Below are positions 36,868 to 45,404 of a DNA stretch of 64,000 bases, piece by piece. The stretch spans positions 30,710 through 94,709 of the forward strand of contig JAFSYI010000063.1 in the NCBI GenBank assembly GCA_017450065.1, read 5' to 3'. Both the position numbers and the translations under genes were made by a program. This DNA comes from Lachnospiraceae bacterium. Its GTDB lineage: Bacteria > Bacillota > Clostridia > Lachnospirales > Lachnospiraceae. The notes beneath the pieces were generated by a model that saw only the letters and a list, made by a program, of their open reading frames with translations, made no database searches and had not been told where the DNA came from. The first letter of the stretch is position 1. Every line of letters begins with the position of its first letter.

Positions 36868-39021
36868 ATGCTGTTTACTTTGGCAGCAGGCCCTATGGTG
36901 GCCGGTGTGATAGCATTTATACTGGGAAAGAAGTTCGGAAGACCTGTAAGGGATTATTTTGCGGATCTTGCGGCTGTTGGTGAGCTCGCCCTTCTTATAT
37001 ACTGCTCATACCTTGAGCTTAACGGAACACCCGTGTACTTTATAGCGAAGGATATGTGCGGTCTGGGTTTAAGCTTGAAGCTTGACGGATTCAGGATAAT
37101 ATATGGACTGGTGGCCGCCTTTATGTGGGCAATGACCACGATATTTTCAAGAGAATATATGGCACATTATCCAAGAACCAACAGGTATTATTTCTTCTTT
37201 CTGTTTACGCTCGGAGCGACGGTGGGAGTGTTCCTGTCGGCGGATCTGTTCACAACCTTCCTGTTCTTTGAGATAATGTCCTTCACTTCATATGCATGGG
37301 TTGCGCATGATGAGACGAAGGAATCCCTTCGTGCCGCGGAGACGTATCTGTGTGTTGCGGTCATAGGCGGTATGGTCATGCTCATGGGTCTCTTCCTTCT
37401 GTACAGTATTACAGGAACGCTCAGGATGGATGAGCTGTATGAATCAGTAAGCCAGGCTGTCGTGGCTGATCCTTCGGTTAAGTTAAGGGTCTACGTTGCA
37501 GGCGGCTGTATGCTGTTTGGCTTCGGCGCCAAGGCAGGTATGTTCCCGCTGCACATCTGGCTTCCCAAAGCGCATCCCGTAGCTCCGGCCCCGGCATCCG
37601 CCCTTCTGTCCGGTATCCTTACGAAATCGGGAATCTTCGGGATACTGGTGATCTCATCGCAGATATTCCTTCACGATCCGTACTGGGGCTTTACGATACT
37701 GGTGCTCGGTGTGATAACGATGTTCACCGGAGCACTTCTCGGAGTATTCAGTATAAATATTAAACGCACCCTGGCATGCTCATCAATGTCACAGATAGGT
37801 TTCATCCTTGTAGGTATAGGTATGCAGGGACTGCTAGGCGAAGAAAACGCACTTGCGATCAGGGGAACTATCCTTCATATGGTCAATCATTCACTTATTA
37901 AGCTGGTACTGTTCATGTGCGCAGGAGTTATCTATATGAACCTGCATGAGCTTGACTTAAACAGTATAAGAGGCTTCGGGAAAGGTAAGATCGTTCTCAC
38001 GGCGGCTTTTCTGACCGGTGGGCTGTCAATAAGCGGTATTCCCGGATTCTCGGGTTATGTGAGCAAAACACTGCTGCATGAATCAATAGTGGAATATATG
38101 AATGAAGCTCCGGCGGAAATGTACGGAACATATAAGTTCATTGAAGCTGTATTCCTCCTGACCGGAGGAATGACGCTTGCCTATATGACGAAGCTTTTTG
38201 TTGCCGTTTTTTTGGAGAAACGTACACAAGGTACCGGACAGGGTCATGCGGAAGTTTATTCATATGATGCAGGAAACGGATTATACGATGAATCACATGA
38301 TAAGAGACGCAGGGAAGGATATTACATGAACGATCAGTCATCATTTGCCATAATCCTTGCGGCGCTGGGGCTGTTCGTGCTGGGCGCAGGACCGTACAGA
38401 TTCATGGACAGATTAGCGTCACTTGCTGTTCCTTTTATGAACGGTGAGGGATTTGGTGAGAAAGTTAATTATTTCTCGGGCGGCAACCTTAAGGGCGGGC
38501 TGATCTCCGTAAGCATCGGAATGCTCATATATTTTGGGTTTATAAGAACTGTTCTTATGAAGAAGGATGAGAACGGGAATAAGGTATATATCGACGCATG
38601 GCCGGCGTGGCTTGATATAGAGAATCTTATTTACCGTCCGGCTCTTCAGCATATCATCCCGTTTGTCCTTTCATTTATCTTAAGGATAATTGACAGGATG
38701 ACGGATCATATCGTATCTCTGATGCAGAGAACTCTGCTCAGTGAGATCGAGCCGAGAAGGCCACTGCTTTACGGTAATGCGTTCACACATATGACGGGAA
38801 TAGCCCTTGATAAGGTGGAAGAACTTCTTAATGATACCGTCAGGAAGAAGCGTCCAAAGCATGTGAATTATGAAAAGAAGATCGTGCTTTCGGTCGAGCA
38901 GGTGTTTAAGACCTTCAGGCTTACATCCAGAAGTGTATCCTTCGGGCTTATGATGTTCAGCCTGGGATGTATCTTTACACTTATTTATCTTATTTATGTA
39001 CTTGTTATGCATATATCATAG
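36868..39021 (+). CDS. NuoL/MrpA-like antiporter subunit, copy 4 with C-terminal extension
   Basis: 717 residues. The pump core keeps Glu in FLFFEIMSFTSYAWVAHDE and Lys in GFGAKAGMFPLHIWLPKAHP. After about residue 500 there is an extended C-terminal part with further hydrophobic segments and amphipathic stretches, reminiscent of the lateral helix region of NuoL/MrpA though not demonstrably the same. GGAGAG precedes the ATG. Together with copies 1-3 this makes four antiporter-like subunits in one operon. Confidence 0.87.
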   Translation: MLFTLAAGPMVAGVIAFILGKKFGRPVRDYFADLAAVGELALLIYCSYLELNGTPVYFIAKDMCGLGLSLKLDGFRIIYGLVAAFMWAMTTIFSREYMAHYPRTNRYYFFFLFTLGATVGVFLSADLFTTFLFFEIMSFTSYAWVAHDETKESLRAAETYLCVAVIGGMVMLMGLFLLYSITGTLRMDELYESVSQAVVADPSVKLRVYVAGGCMLFGFGAKAGMFPLHIWLPKAHPVAPAPASALLSGILTKSGIFGILVISSQIFLHDPYWGFTILVLGVITMFTGALLGVFSINIKRTLACSSMSQIGFILVGIGMQGLLGEENALAIRGTILHMVNHSLIKLVLFMCAGVIYMNLHELDLNSIRGFGKGKIVLTAAFLTGGLSISGIPGFSGYVSKTLLHESIVEYMNEAPAEMYGTYKFIEAVFLLTGGMTLAYMTKLFVAVFLEKRTQGTGQGHAEVYSYDAGNGLYDESHDKRRREGYYMNDQSSFAIILAALGLFVLGAGPYRFMDRLASLAVPFMNGEGFGEKVNYFSGGNLKGGLISVSIGMLIYFGFIRTVLMKKDENGNKVYIDAWPAWLDIENLIYRPALQHIIPFVLSFILRIIDRMTDHIVSLMQRTLLSEIEPRRPLLYGNAFTHMTGIALDKVEELLNDTVRKKRPKHVNYEKKIVLSVEQVFKTFRLTSRSVSFGLMMFSLGCIFTLIYLIYVLVMHIS

Positions 39022-39030
39022 GAGACTGTT

Positions 39031-40788
39031 ATGAACATAGACGAGGTCCTTAAAGAACTTGATTCTCTTCCGGGCGGGGAGGAAACGTATAAAACCTTTG
39101 ATTTTCTTAAAGAGAAAATAGAAGAAGCCTGTAAGGAGGGTGACCATTCTTCCGAGCTTACTCTTATAAATGAAATGATCGGTTACTGCCGTTATACCGG
39201 AAGACATGATGATTCCGCGTTCTATGGGGACTATGCTGTCAGACTCTGTGAGGAGCAGGGACTTGCGGATACGCTTCCGTATGCAACGTCTCTTCTTAAT
39301 ATTGCGACGGCCGACAGGGCAGCAGGCAGGCTTAAGGAATCCATGAATGGGTATAGGAAGGTCGAGGCTCTGTACGATAAGCTGGTAAAGAAGGGTGATT
39401 ATCTGTACGCAGCTCTTTATAATAACATGAGCCTTCTGTACCAGGAAATGGACGATCACAGAGGTTCGGCAAGATATCTGGAGGCAGCACTTAATACGAT
39501 AGACGGTCTTGACGGCGAGCGTGTACCACAGGCAATAACAAGGACCAATCTTGCACAGGCATATTTAAGACTTCATAATTACGACAGGGCTGAGGATCTG
39601 CTTAAAGAAGCGGAGACTATTTTTGAGGAGCTGGGTGGAGATGAGTTCCATTATCCCGGATGTTTAAATGCTTTGGGTCAGCTGTATTACGAGCGGAAGG
39701 AATATGCAAAGAGCAGAGACTATTACAGAAGGGCGCTCGGGCTGTTAAAGCATCATGTGGGTGAAGACAATCCGGGATATATCTCTGTTGCCAGGAATCT
39801 TGAGATGGCAGAAAATATGACCGGACAGACCTGCAGGACTGAAGAAGAACTTACAGAAAAAAATGAAAAGATGAACGGAATGGAATTAAGCCGCAGGTTT
39901 TATGAGGAATTCGGAAAGGATATGATAAAGAACGGATTTCCGGGGTACATGGACAGGATCACGGTCGGACTTGTGGGAAGAGGCTCCCAGTGCTACGGAT
40001 ATGATGATGAGCTCTCGGCAGATCATGATTACGGGCCGGATTTCTGTATCTTTCTGGATGACGATCTTTTCTACAGTATAGGTGATGAGCTTCAGAAAGC
40101 ATATGATGGTCTGCCCGAGGAATATATGGGCTATAAACGGGTCACTTTACTGCCGCCTGACGGCAGAAGGGTCGGGGTGATAAGAACAAGAGAATTCTAC
40201 AGCCGTGTTTTGGAGGTGGATGAAGGTTTTCTTGCGGAATACATTGATGCGGCTTCTCCGGATATTTACAGATTCTTTGCTGCGGTTAAGGAAGAACATC
40301 TGTCTGCATGCACCAACGGAGAAATATTTAAGGAAGGGCTTGGCGAATTTATCAGTATAAGGAAACTGCTGTCTTATTATCCGGACAGTATCTGGAGACG
40401 ACGGATAGCGGAAGAGCTTCACTATTCAGCCCAGATGGGTCAGTATAACTATATCAGAATGCTTAAGCGGGGAGAGAAGGTAGCTTCTGAGATCGCACTG
40501 GCAGGATATATGGAACATACGATGAAGCTGGTATATCTGATAAACAGGAAATATGCCCCGTATTATAAATGGCTTCATCATGGAATGGCCGACCTTGAGA
40601 AGGCGGCTGTCATAATGGATATCTTTAATGCGGTCTATGATATGCCCAAAGGAGACGACAGAATCCGGATGACAATCGAAATAGTAGCGGCTATAATCAT
40701 AGAAGAGCTTGAAAAGGCAGGGATGACAGGAAATATACCCAAAGAAGAGAAGTTCCTGGATGTATATTCAAGGATGATGATCGAATGA
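39031..40788 (+). CDS. TPR protein with DUF4037 nucleotidyltransferase-like domain
   Basis: 585 residues. The N-terminal half (about 1-270) consists of TPR-like helical repeats. From about 290 comes a DUF4037 region with GRGSQCYGYDDELSADHDYG (residues 316-335, D331-H-D333), the likely metal site of a nucleotidyltransferase fold. ATAGGAGA lies before the ATG, 9 bp after the antiporter operon. The next gene encodes a DUF4125 protein, a family often found with DUF4037. Substrate unknown. Confidence 0.75.
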   Translation: MNIDEVLKELDSLPGGEETYKTFDFLKEKIEEACKEGDHSSELTLINEMIGYCRYTGRHDDSAFYGDYAVRLCEEQGLADTLPYATSLLNIATADRAAGRLKESMNGYRKVEALYDKLVKKGDYLYAALYNNMSLLYQEMDDHRGSARYLEAALNTIDGLDGERVPQAITRTNLAQAYLRLHNYDRAEDLLKEAETIFEELGGDEFHYPGCLNALGQLYYERKEYAKSRDYYRRALGLLKHHVGEDNPGYISVARNLEMAENMTGQTCRTEEELTEKNEKMNGMELSRRFYEEFGKDMIKNGFPGYMDRITVGLVGRGSQCYGYDDELSADHDYGPDFCIFLDDDLFYSIGDELQKAYDGLPEEYMGYKRVTLLPPDGRRVGVIRTREFYSRVLEVDEGFLAEYIDAASPDIYRFFAAVKEEHLSACTNGEIFKEGLGEFISIRKLLSYYPDSIWRRRIAEELHYSAQMGQYNYIRMLKRGEKVASEIALAGYMEHTMKLVYLINRKYAPYYKWLHHGMADLEKAAVIMDIFNAVYDMPKGDDRIRMTIEIVAAIIIEELEKAGMTGNIPKEEKFLDVYSRMMIE

Positions 40789-40882
40789 TGCCTCCATTAC
40801 GACCATAAACAGGCACAACAAACGTTTAAGTGAAGAGAATTTTGAATTATGACAAAAAATATAATAAAGGAGGAGAGTAAAT

Positions 40883-41581
40883 ATGTCAGAAATTAACTTG
40901 AATACTAACCTAAGTTCGTGTATCATAAACAACGCACCGGGTGTTAAAGAAGGAAAAGCACCCGTGTCCGGAAGCAGTGAAAGAGACGCCGTGAATGAAA
41001 TAGTCATGCTTGAGTGGCAGGCATTTGATAAGGTTCAGAACGAGGGCGGCCGGGCATCCTGTCAGGATGACTGGGATACATTTTCAATAATGAGAAGAAG
41101 CCAGTATGATACATGGACCGATGAGATGCTGGATTCATATATAGATGATTTCTATACCGCCAATGAGAACGGCTGGAATCTGATCACCGAGAAGTATGCA
41201 CGTATGGAAGAAAGTACAGCTCCGGAGTGCTATGCAAAGATAAAGGATGCGCTTCCGGAAGTTGATGATACCAAGAAGGCGATCGTAGATCAGATAGCGG
41301 GAATACAGGTTGAATGGATGGAACAGTTTGCGGATCAGTACCCCAAGGCAGCTGCAAATGCAAGAAGTATTCATTCATCCGAGGATACGACAGACAACAC
41401 TTCTTATGAAACATATTTGCGCGGAGAGCTTATGACGTATTCCGCCAGAACCCTGGCTTTGTACGGACAGTTTATCGTAAAGCTCGCCGGCAGCGGAAAG
41501 AATCTGGCATGCATGATAATGGAAAATACGGCGAAAGCATACGGATATGAGAGCCTTAAGGCACTTGAGGAAAGTCTGTAA
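40883..41581 (+). CDS. DUF4125 family protein
   Basis: 232 residues, soluble, helical. IVMLEWQAFDKVQNEGGRASCQDDWDTFSIMRRSQY is the characteristic opening of DUF4125. It has a very strong ribosome site (AAAGGAGGAG). The family has no known activity but pairs with TPR-DUF4037 proteins, as here. A 94-bp gap precedes it with a TATAAT-like word but no good -35. Confidence 0.75.
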   Translation: MSEINLNTNLSSCIINNAPGVKEGKAPVSGSSERDAVNEIVMLEWQAFDKVQNEGGRASCQDDWDTFSIMRRSQYDTWTDEMLDSYIDDFYTANENGWNLITEKYARMEESTAPECYAKIKDALPEVDDTKKAIVDQIAGIQVEWMEQFADQYPKAAANARSIHSSEDTTDNTSYETYLRGELMTYSARTLALYGQFIVKLAGSGKNLACMIMENTAKAYGYESLKALEESL

Positions 41582-41648
41582 AGCATAACCTGAGGAGCCT
41601 GATATGTATCAGGTATGCCGGAACACTTAAGAACAGATAAAGAGATCT

Positions 41649-44162
41649 ATGGGTAACGAGGACAGCACTACATCAGGTAAGACAATTAAAGAACGTACTG
41701 TTAAGAAAAAGGCAGCGCGGAGTATTGTTGCACCCACGACCGATGAGGAGATCACCGGCAGGGAGTCAAGACGCCGCGAGTCTTTTGCTGCAATGAACAG
41801 ACAGCCTGTAAGCGAGAGGGAATCCAGGGTCATCAAGACTCCCGGCGGTATGAAGGTACGCGAGGAATCAGGTAAGGGAGTTAAGATGGTTACTGCTCCG
41901 ATCCGTCTTACATGGAATGAGGATACGCTGACACCTTCTCAGGGAACGACCAGAAAGGTACAGGCAACCGGTTGGCCTGAGACTCCGCCGGCTCCGAAGA
42001 AGAGCGGTAAGGAGATGGCAAAGACAAAGACGGCATCGCAGGGACAGGATGATAACCTTCGCGGTCAACAGCTGCATCAGGACAGGCAGCAACAGCAAAT
42101 CAGACCACAGCAGCAAATCAGATCGCAAGAGCAGGGCAGACCGCAGCAACCGGTTCCGAAGCGCCGGCCTGCGCCTGATACAACGGGACAGCGTCAACCC
42201 GGACCGAACGGACCGGACAGAAATATGCAGCCGGTTCCACGCATTCCGGAGACAATGGAAGCCCTGAAGGAAATGACGGGTCCTCTGCCGGATATTAAAG
42301 AAGAGCTTAAAAGAAGCAATCCGGCGCAGCAAAGGTATATGCCTGAAGCGGTAAGAGACAGGCAGAACGGTTCACTTACTGTACGCCCGATGAAAGAAGG
42401 ACCGCAGAAGGGAATGCAGGGTCAGCAGCGTACCATAACGGGAAGCTATGGGCAGCCTCATTCGGATATGGCGGGACTGTCGTCTGTTAAGGATTCCAAC
42501 CTTGGGAATACAAGCGTCTGGAATCCTGTAGAACAGGAAAGAGAGCCATTAAATAAGGAAAACAAAAGAGCTGCTGACGGCGGTGTGACTGTACCGATCA
42601 GCATGCGCGATCCCGACAGGGCCAACACACATACAACTGTAACAAACAGGATAGACAGAGAAGCGGTAAACGAAGAAATAGAGCACAGAGGTCAGAGAAG
42701 GATACTAAAGACCGTTGTAACGACCACAACAACCACTACTTACGAAACAGTTAATGATGATGATCTGAGAGAAATATCTGCGCCACCGGCCGATACGGTA
42801 ACGGAAACGGTACCTGTGGCCAAGGCACCGGGACCGGCAGGACATCCGTCCGCAAGACCCGGGACAAGACCTGCACCCGGACCCGGAACAAGGCAGGGAC
42901 AGCACCCTCAGAGACCGCAGAATATGCGGAATCCAGCAAACAGGGCAGGAGTGGTTCCCGGTCAGCGCCGACCCGCACAGAACCGTCCTCCGATGCCCAA
43001 CCGGGGTAATATGCAGAACACGGGAATGATGCAGAACCCGAACGGAATGCAGAATACCGAAGTGATGCAGAACCCGAACGGAATGCAGAACACGGGAATG
43101 ATGCAGAACCCGAACGGAATGCAGAACACGGGCATGATTCAGAACCCGAGCGGAATACAGAACACGGGGATGATGAATAAGCCGCCGGCAGACAGGAAAC
43201 CCATGTCAGCTATGGACAGGCAGCTGGCCGATATCGAAAAAGCATTGGGACTTGCACCGGAAGCTCCGACAGGAAATCCTGCAGGGAACCCCGCAGGGAA
43301 TCCGGTGGCGCCGCAACCGGCCGCAGATAACATTGGTAACAACACTGCCGGTATGGGAGTAAATAATATAAATAATACAGCTGCCAGGCCCGGTGCAGAT
43401 CAGGAGAAAAAACAGCTTAATGAGGACATTTTTAAAGGGATAGATACTTTCTCAAAGAGTCCGACCGTAACTATTGACGAAAAAACAGGGCAGAGGAATA
43501 AATCATCCGAATATGTGATCCTTGCGATCGAAGGCGTTGTTTTTATTATTGTGCTGTGTATATGCATGATGATCTACAGCAATATCAGAAAGAGCAACCT
43601 CGATTCGGATATTGATATTGTAAAGACTGAGACGGAAGAAACAGAAACATCGGCTGATGAAGATGATATGACAATGGATACCGGTTCTGACGGTCTGGAG
43701 GTTCAGGAAGCGGGAGCCGGTGATGAGATAATGACGGAGAGTGATGTGGAATCCGGAACATTAGAAGATCTTACGGGTACGGCTGCATCGGATTCCGTTG
43801 ATGTGGATAATGACAGCTTTACGCTGAGATGTACCAACGTAACTGTTGTTCTTGATTCAGACAATAATCCGGCTGCACTCATCTACTTTACATTTGTCAA
43901 TAAGACGAGTAAACTTTTATCTATGTCGGAAGTCTTTCCGCCGAGTGTTACCCAGAACGGAGAGGCATGCGAGACATCTGCTTCACTTAATGAATATCCG
44001 GAGGAATTCTATAACAAGGATACACAGATTTCCGACGGAACTTCAATAGACTGCTGTTATGCCGTATCGCTTAAGGATGCAATATCACCGTTGCAGCTGA
44101 CGATACATGATAACTATGAAACATTCAGTGATATAGGAACAACAGAGATACCGTTGCAATAG
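41649..44162 (+). CDS. Membrane protein with Gln/Pro/Asn-rich cytoplasmic region and DUF5067-like C-terminal domain
   Basis: 837 residues. The first 600 have no signal peptide and are low-complexity: basic, then Gln/Pro/Arg-rich (about 130-200), a Thr-rich stretch and a 12-residue repeat (MQNPNGMQNTGM type) at about 455-509. A single membrane segment lies at about 622-644 (VILAIEGVVFIIVLCICMMI). The extracellular part is acidic and ends with a domain resembling DUF5067 (NVTVVLDSDNNPAALIYFTF, FVNKTSKLLSMSEVFPPSVTQNG). The topology predicted is N-in/C-out. Function unknown; possible scaffold linking cytoplasm and surface. Confidence 0.65.
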   Translation: MGNEDSTTSGKTIKERTVKKKAARSIVAPTTDEEITGRESRRRESFAAMNRQPVSERESRVIKTPGGMKVREESGKGVKMVTAPIRLTWNEDTLTPSQGTTRKVQATGWPETPPAPKKSGKEMAKTKTASQGQDDNLRGQQLHQDRQQQQIRPQQQIRSQEQGRPQQPVPKRRPAPDTTGQRQPGPNGPDRNMQPVPRIPETMEALKEMTGPLPDIKEELKRSNPAQQRYMPEAVRDRQNGSLTVRPMKEGPQKGMQGQQRTITGSYGQPHSDMAGLSSVKDSNLGNTSVWNPVEQEREPLNKENKRAADGGVTVPISMRDPDRANTHTTVTNRIDREAVNEEIEHRGQRRILKTVVTTTTTTTYETVNDDDLREISAPPADTVTETVPVAKAPGPAGHPSARPGTRPAPGPGTRQGQHPQRPQNMRNPANRAGVVPGQRRPAQNRPPMPNRGNMQNTGMMQNPNGMQNTEVMQNPNGMQNTGMMQNPNGMQNTGMIQNPSGIQNTGMMNKPPADRKPMSAMDRQLADIEKALGLAPEAPTGNPAGNPAGNPVAPQPAADNIGNNTAGMGVNNINNTAARPGADQEKKQLNEDIFKGIDTFSKSPTVTIDEKTGQRNKSSEYVILAIEGVVFIIVLCICMMIYSNIRKSNLDSDIDIVKTETEETETSADEDDMTMDTGSDGLEVQEAGAGDEIMTESDVESGTLEDLTGTAASDSVDVDNDSFTLRCTNVTVVLDSDNNPAALIYFTFVNKTSKLLSMSEVFPPSVTQNGEACETSASLNEYPEEFYNKDTQISDGTSIDCCYAVSLKDAISPLQLTIHDNYETFSDIGTTEIPLQ
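43011..43175 (+). repeat. In-frame 36-bp tandem repeat
   Basis: About 4.6 copies of a 36-bp unit starting at 43011, 43047, 43083, 43119 and 43155, coding for MQNTGMMQNPNG-like 12-residue repeats. Copies differ by a few bases. There are no unique spacers, so it is a coding minisatellite and not a CRISPR array. Confidence 0.9.
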
Positions 44163-44191
44163 TCTGGATTTCAGAGGAGGAGAAAGGGAAA

Positions 44192-45298
44192 ATGAAGAAA
44201 AGAAGAACTAAAAGGAAAAGAATGACGCAGGTACTTATCATTGTCGGAGCAGTATTCGTGGTGGTCATCATAGTTGCTGCGGTTATACTTCTGCTCAGAT
44301 CATTAAAGACGCTGAAATCAATAACACTGACTCCCAATTTTGCCGAGACCGAGCTGGATGTTGATCAGGATTACGTATTTACCATAAAAGCCAATCCGTC
44401 CAAGGCAAATCTCAAGTCCCTGAAGTATAATGTTGATGATGCAACCGCATCCTTCGGTAAAGGGTCAGGATCGGAGACTACAACAGCCATCCTCCATACC
44501 GGGGCAGAGGGTACGGTTACACTGTATGTAAATAAGGATAAGGTTAAGAGTAACGTGCTGACTTTCCAGGTTGTCGATCAGGCAAGGAAAGCCGAGGAAG
44601 AAGCAGCTGCGGCAGAGAAGGCTGCTCAGGAAGCACAGCTTGCTGCAGAAGCTGCCGCTCAGGAAATGCAGGAAGCTGAGGCTGTTACGATGGTAATGGT
44701 TACAGGTGATAATGTCCGTATGAGGGCAGAGCCGAACACAGACTGTGAGATAGTAAAAACATGCAAGAAGGGTGAGACTTATACAAAGATTGAGACAGTG
44801 GATGACTGGACCAAGATTGATAACGGCGGCAGAGAGTGCTATATAAAGACTGAATTCTTAAAAGAAGTAACAGCCGAGGAAGCCGAACAGGCACAGGCGG
44901 AAATAACGCAGGAACAACAGGATACTGCTGAAGCTGATAAGAAGAAAGAAGAAGAAAAGAAGAAGACGGAAGAAACACAGAAAAACAATAACGATCAGGC
45001 TGCAGCAGATGCAGCGGCAAAGGCAGCTGCGGATGCAGAGGCAAAAGCCAAGGCAGATGCGGAAGCAGCAGCAAAGGCTCAGGCAGAAGCAGAGGCGGCA
45101 GCACAGGCTGCAGCAGCGGCAGCAGCTGCGGCATCGGCAGGATCGGTAACCATTAACTGTGCAGACGGACCTGCACAGTTTTCAAAGGCTGAGTATGATT
45201 ATTTCGTTGCTACATGGAATTATACAGGAATGCCTGAGGAAATGATGACTCATCACAGCGCTGCTGAGCTGCATCAGCTGTATAACAATACCCATTAA
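44192..45298 (+). CDS. Membrane-anchored protein with SH3b domain and Ala/Glu-rich coiled coil
   Basis: 368 residues. A Lys/Arg-rich start and one membrane segment (about 12-36) anchor it with the bulk outside. Then an Ig-like region (about 40-130), a short Ala/Glu helix, a bacterial SH3 domain (VTGDNVRMRAEPNTDCEIV to WTKIDNGGRECYIKTEFL, about 170-230), a long Ala/Gln/Lys-rich coiled-coil-prone stretch (about 235-325) and a unique C-terminal tail. SH3b domains usually bind peptidoglycan. GGAGGAG precedes the ATG. It follows the DUF5067-like protein directly and may act with it. Confidence 0.75.
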   Translation: MKKRRTKRKRMTQVLIIVGAVFVVVIIVAAVILLLRSLKTLKSITLTPNFAETELDVDQDYVFTIKANPSKANLKSLKYNVDDATASFGKGSGSETTTAILHTGAEGTVTLYVNKDKVKSNVLTFQVVDQARKAEEEAAAAEKAAQEAQLAAEAAAQEMQEAEAVTMVMVTGDNVRMRAEPNTDCEIVKTCKKGETYTKIETVDDWTKIDNGGRECYIKTEFLKEVTAEEAEQAQAEITQEQQDTAEADKKKEEEKKKTEETQKNNNDQAAADAAAKAAADAEAKAKADAEAAAKAQAEAEAAAQAAAAAAAAASAGSVTINCADGPAQFSKAEYDYFVATWNYTGMPEEMMTHHSAAELHQLYNNTH

Positions 45299-45324
45299 GA
45301 CTATCGGATATGATATGACAATAC

Positions 45325-45359
45325 AGAACCGTCTCAATAATATGTGGGACGGTTCTTTG
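45325..45359 (+). terminator. Probable terminator after the SH3b protein
   Basis: AGAACCGTC at 45325-45333 pairs perfectly with GACGGTTCT at 45348-45356; two more pairs including one G-U extend the stem. It is followed by only a short TTTG. It ends 10 bp before the -35 of the next promoter. Confidence 0.75.
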
Positions 45360-45368
45360 ATGCCTGGA

Positions 45369-45397
45369 TTGACACGATAATTGCCGCAGTATATACT
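45369..45397 (+). promoter_or_regulatory. Near-consensus sigma-70 promoter producing a leaderless diguanylate cyclase mRNA
   Basis: Perfect TTGACA at 45369-45374, 17-bp spacer and TATACT at 45392-45397 (5 of 6). The ATG of the next gene is at 45405, just 7 nt after the -10, which is where transcription should begin. No Shine-Dalgarno sequence exists between promoter and ATG. Confidence 0.85.
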
Positions 45398-45404
45398 TGA
45401 ATTT

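Noticed and set aside
43011-43175. CRISPR-like spacing of 36-bp repeats
   Set aside because: The units are contiguous, in frame within a gene and have no unique spacers.
45381-45404. TTG start extending the diguanylate cyclase by 8 codons
   Set aside because: The TTG lies in the spacer of a near-consensus promoter and has no ribosome site, so it would not be in the mRNA.
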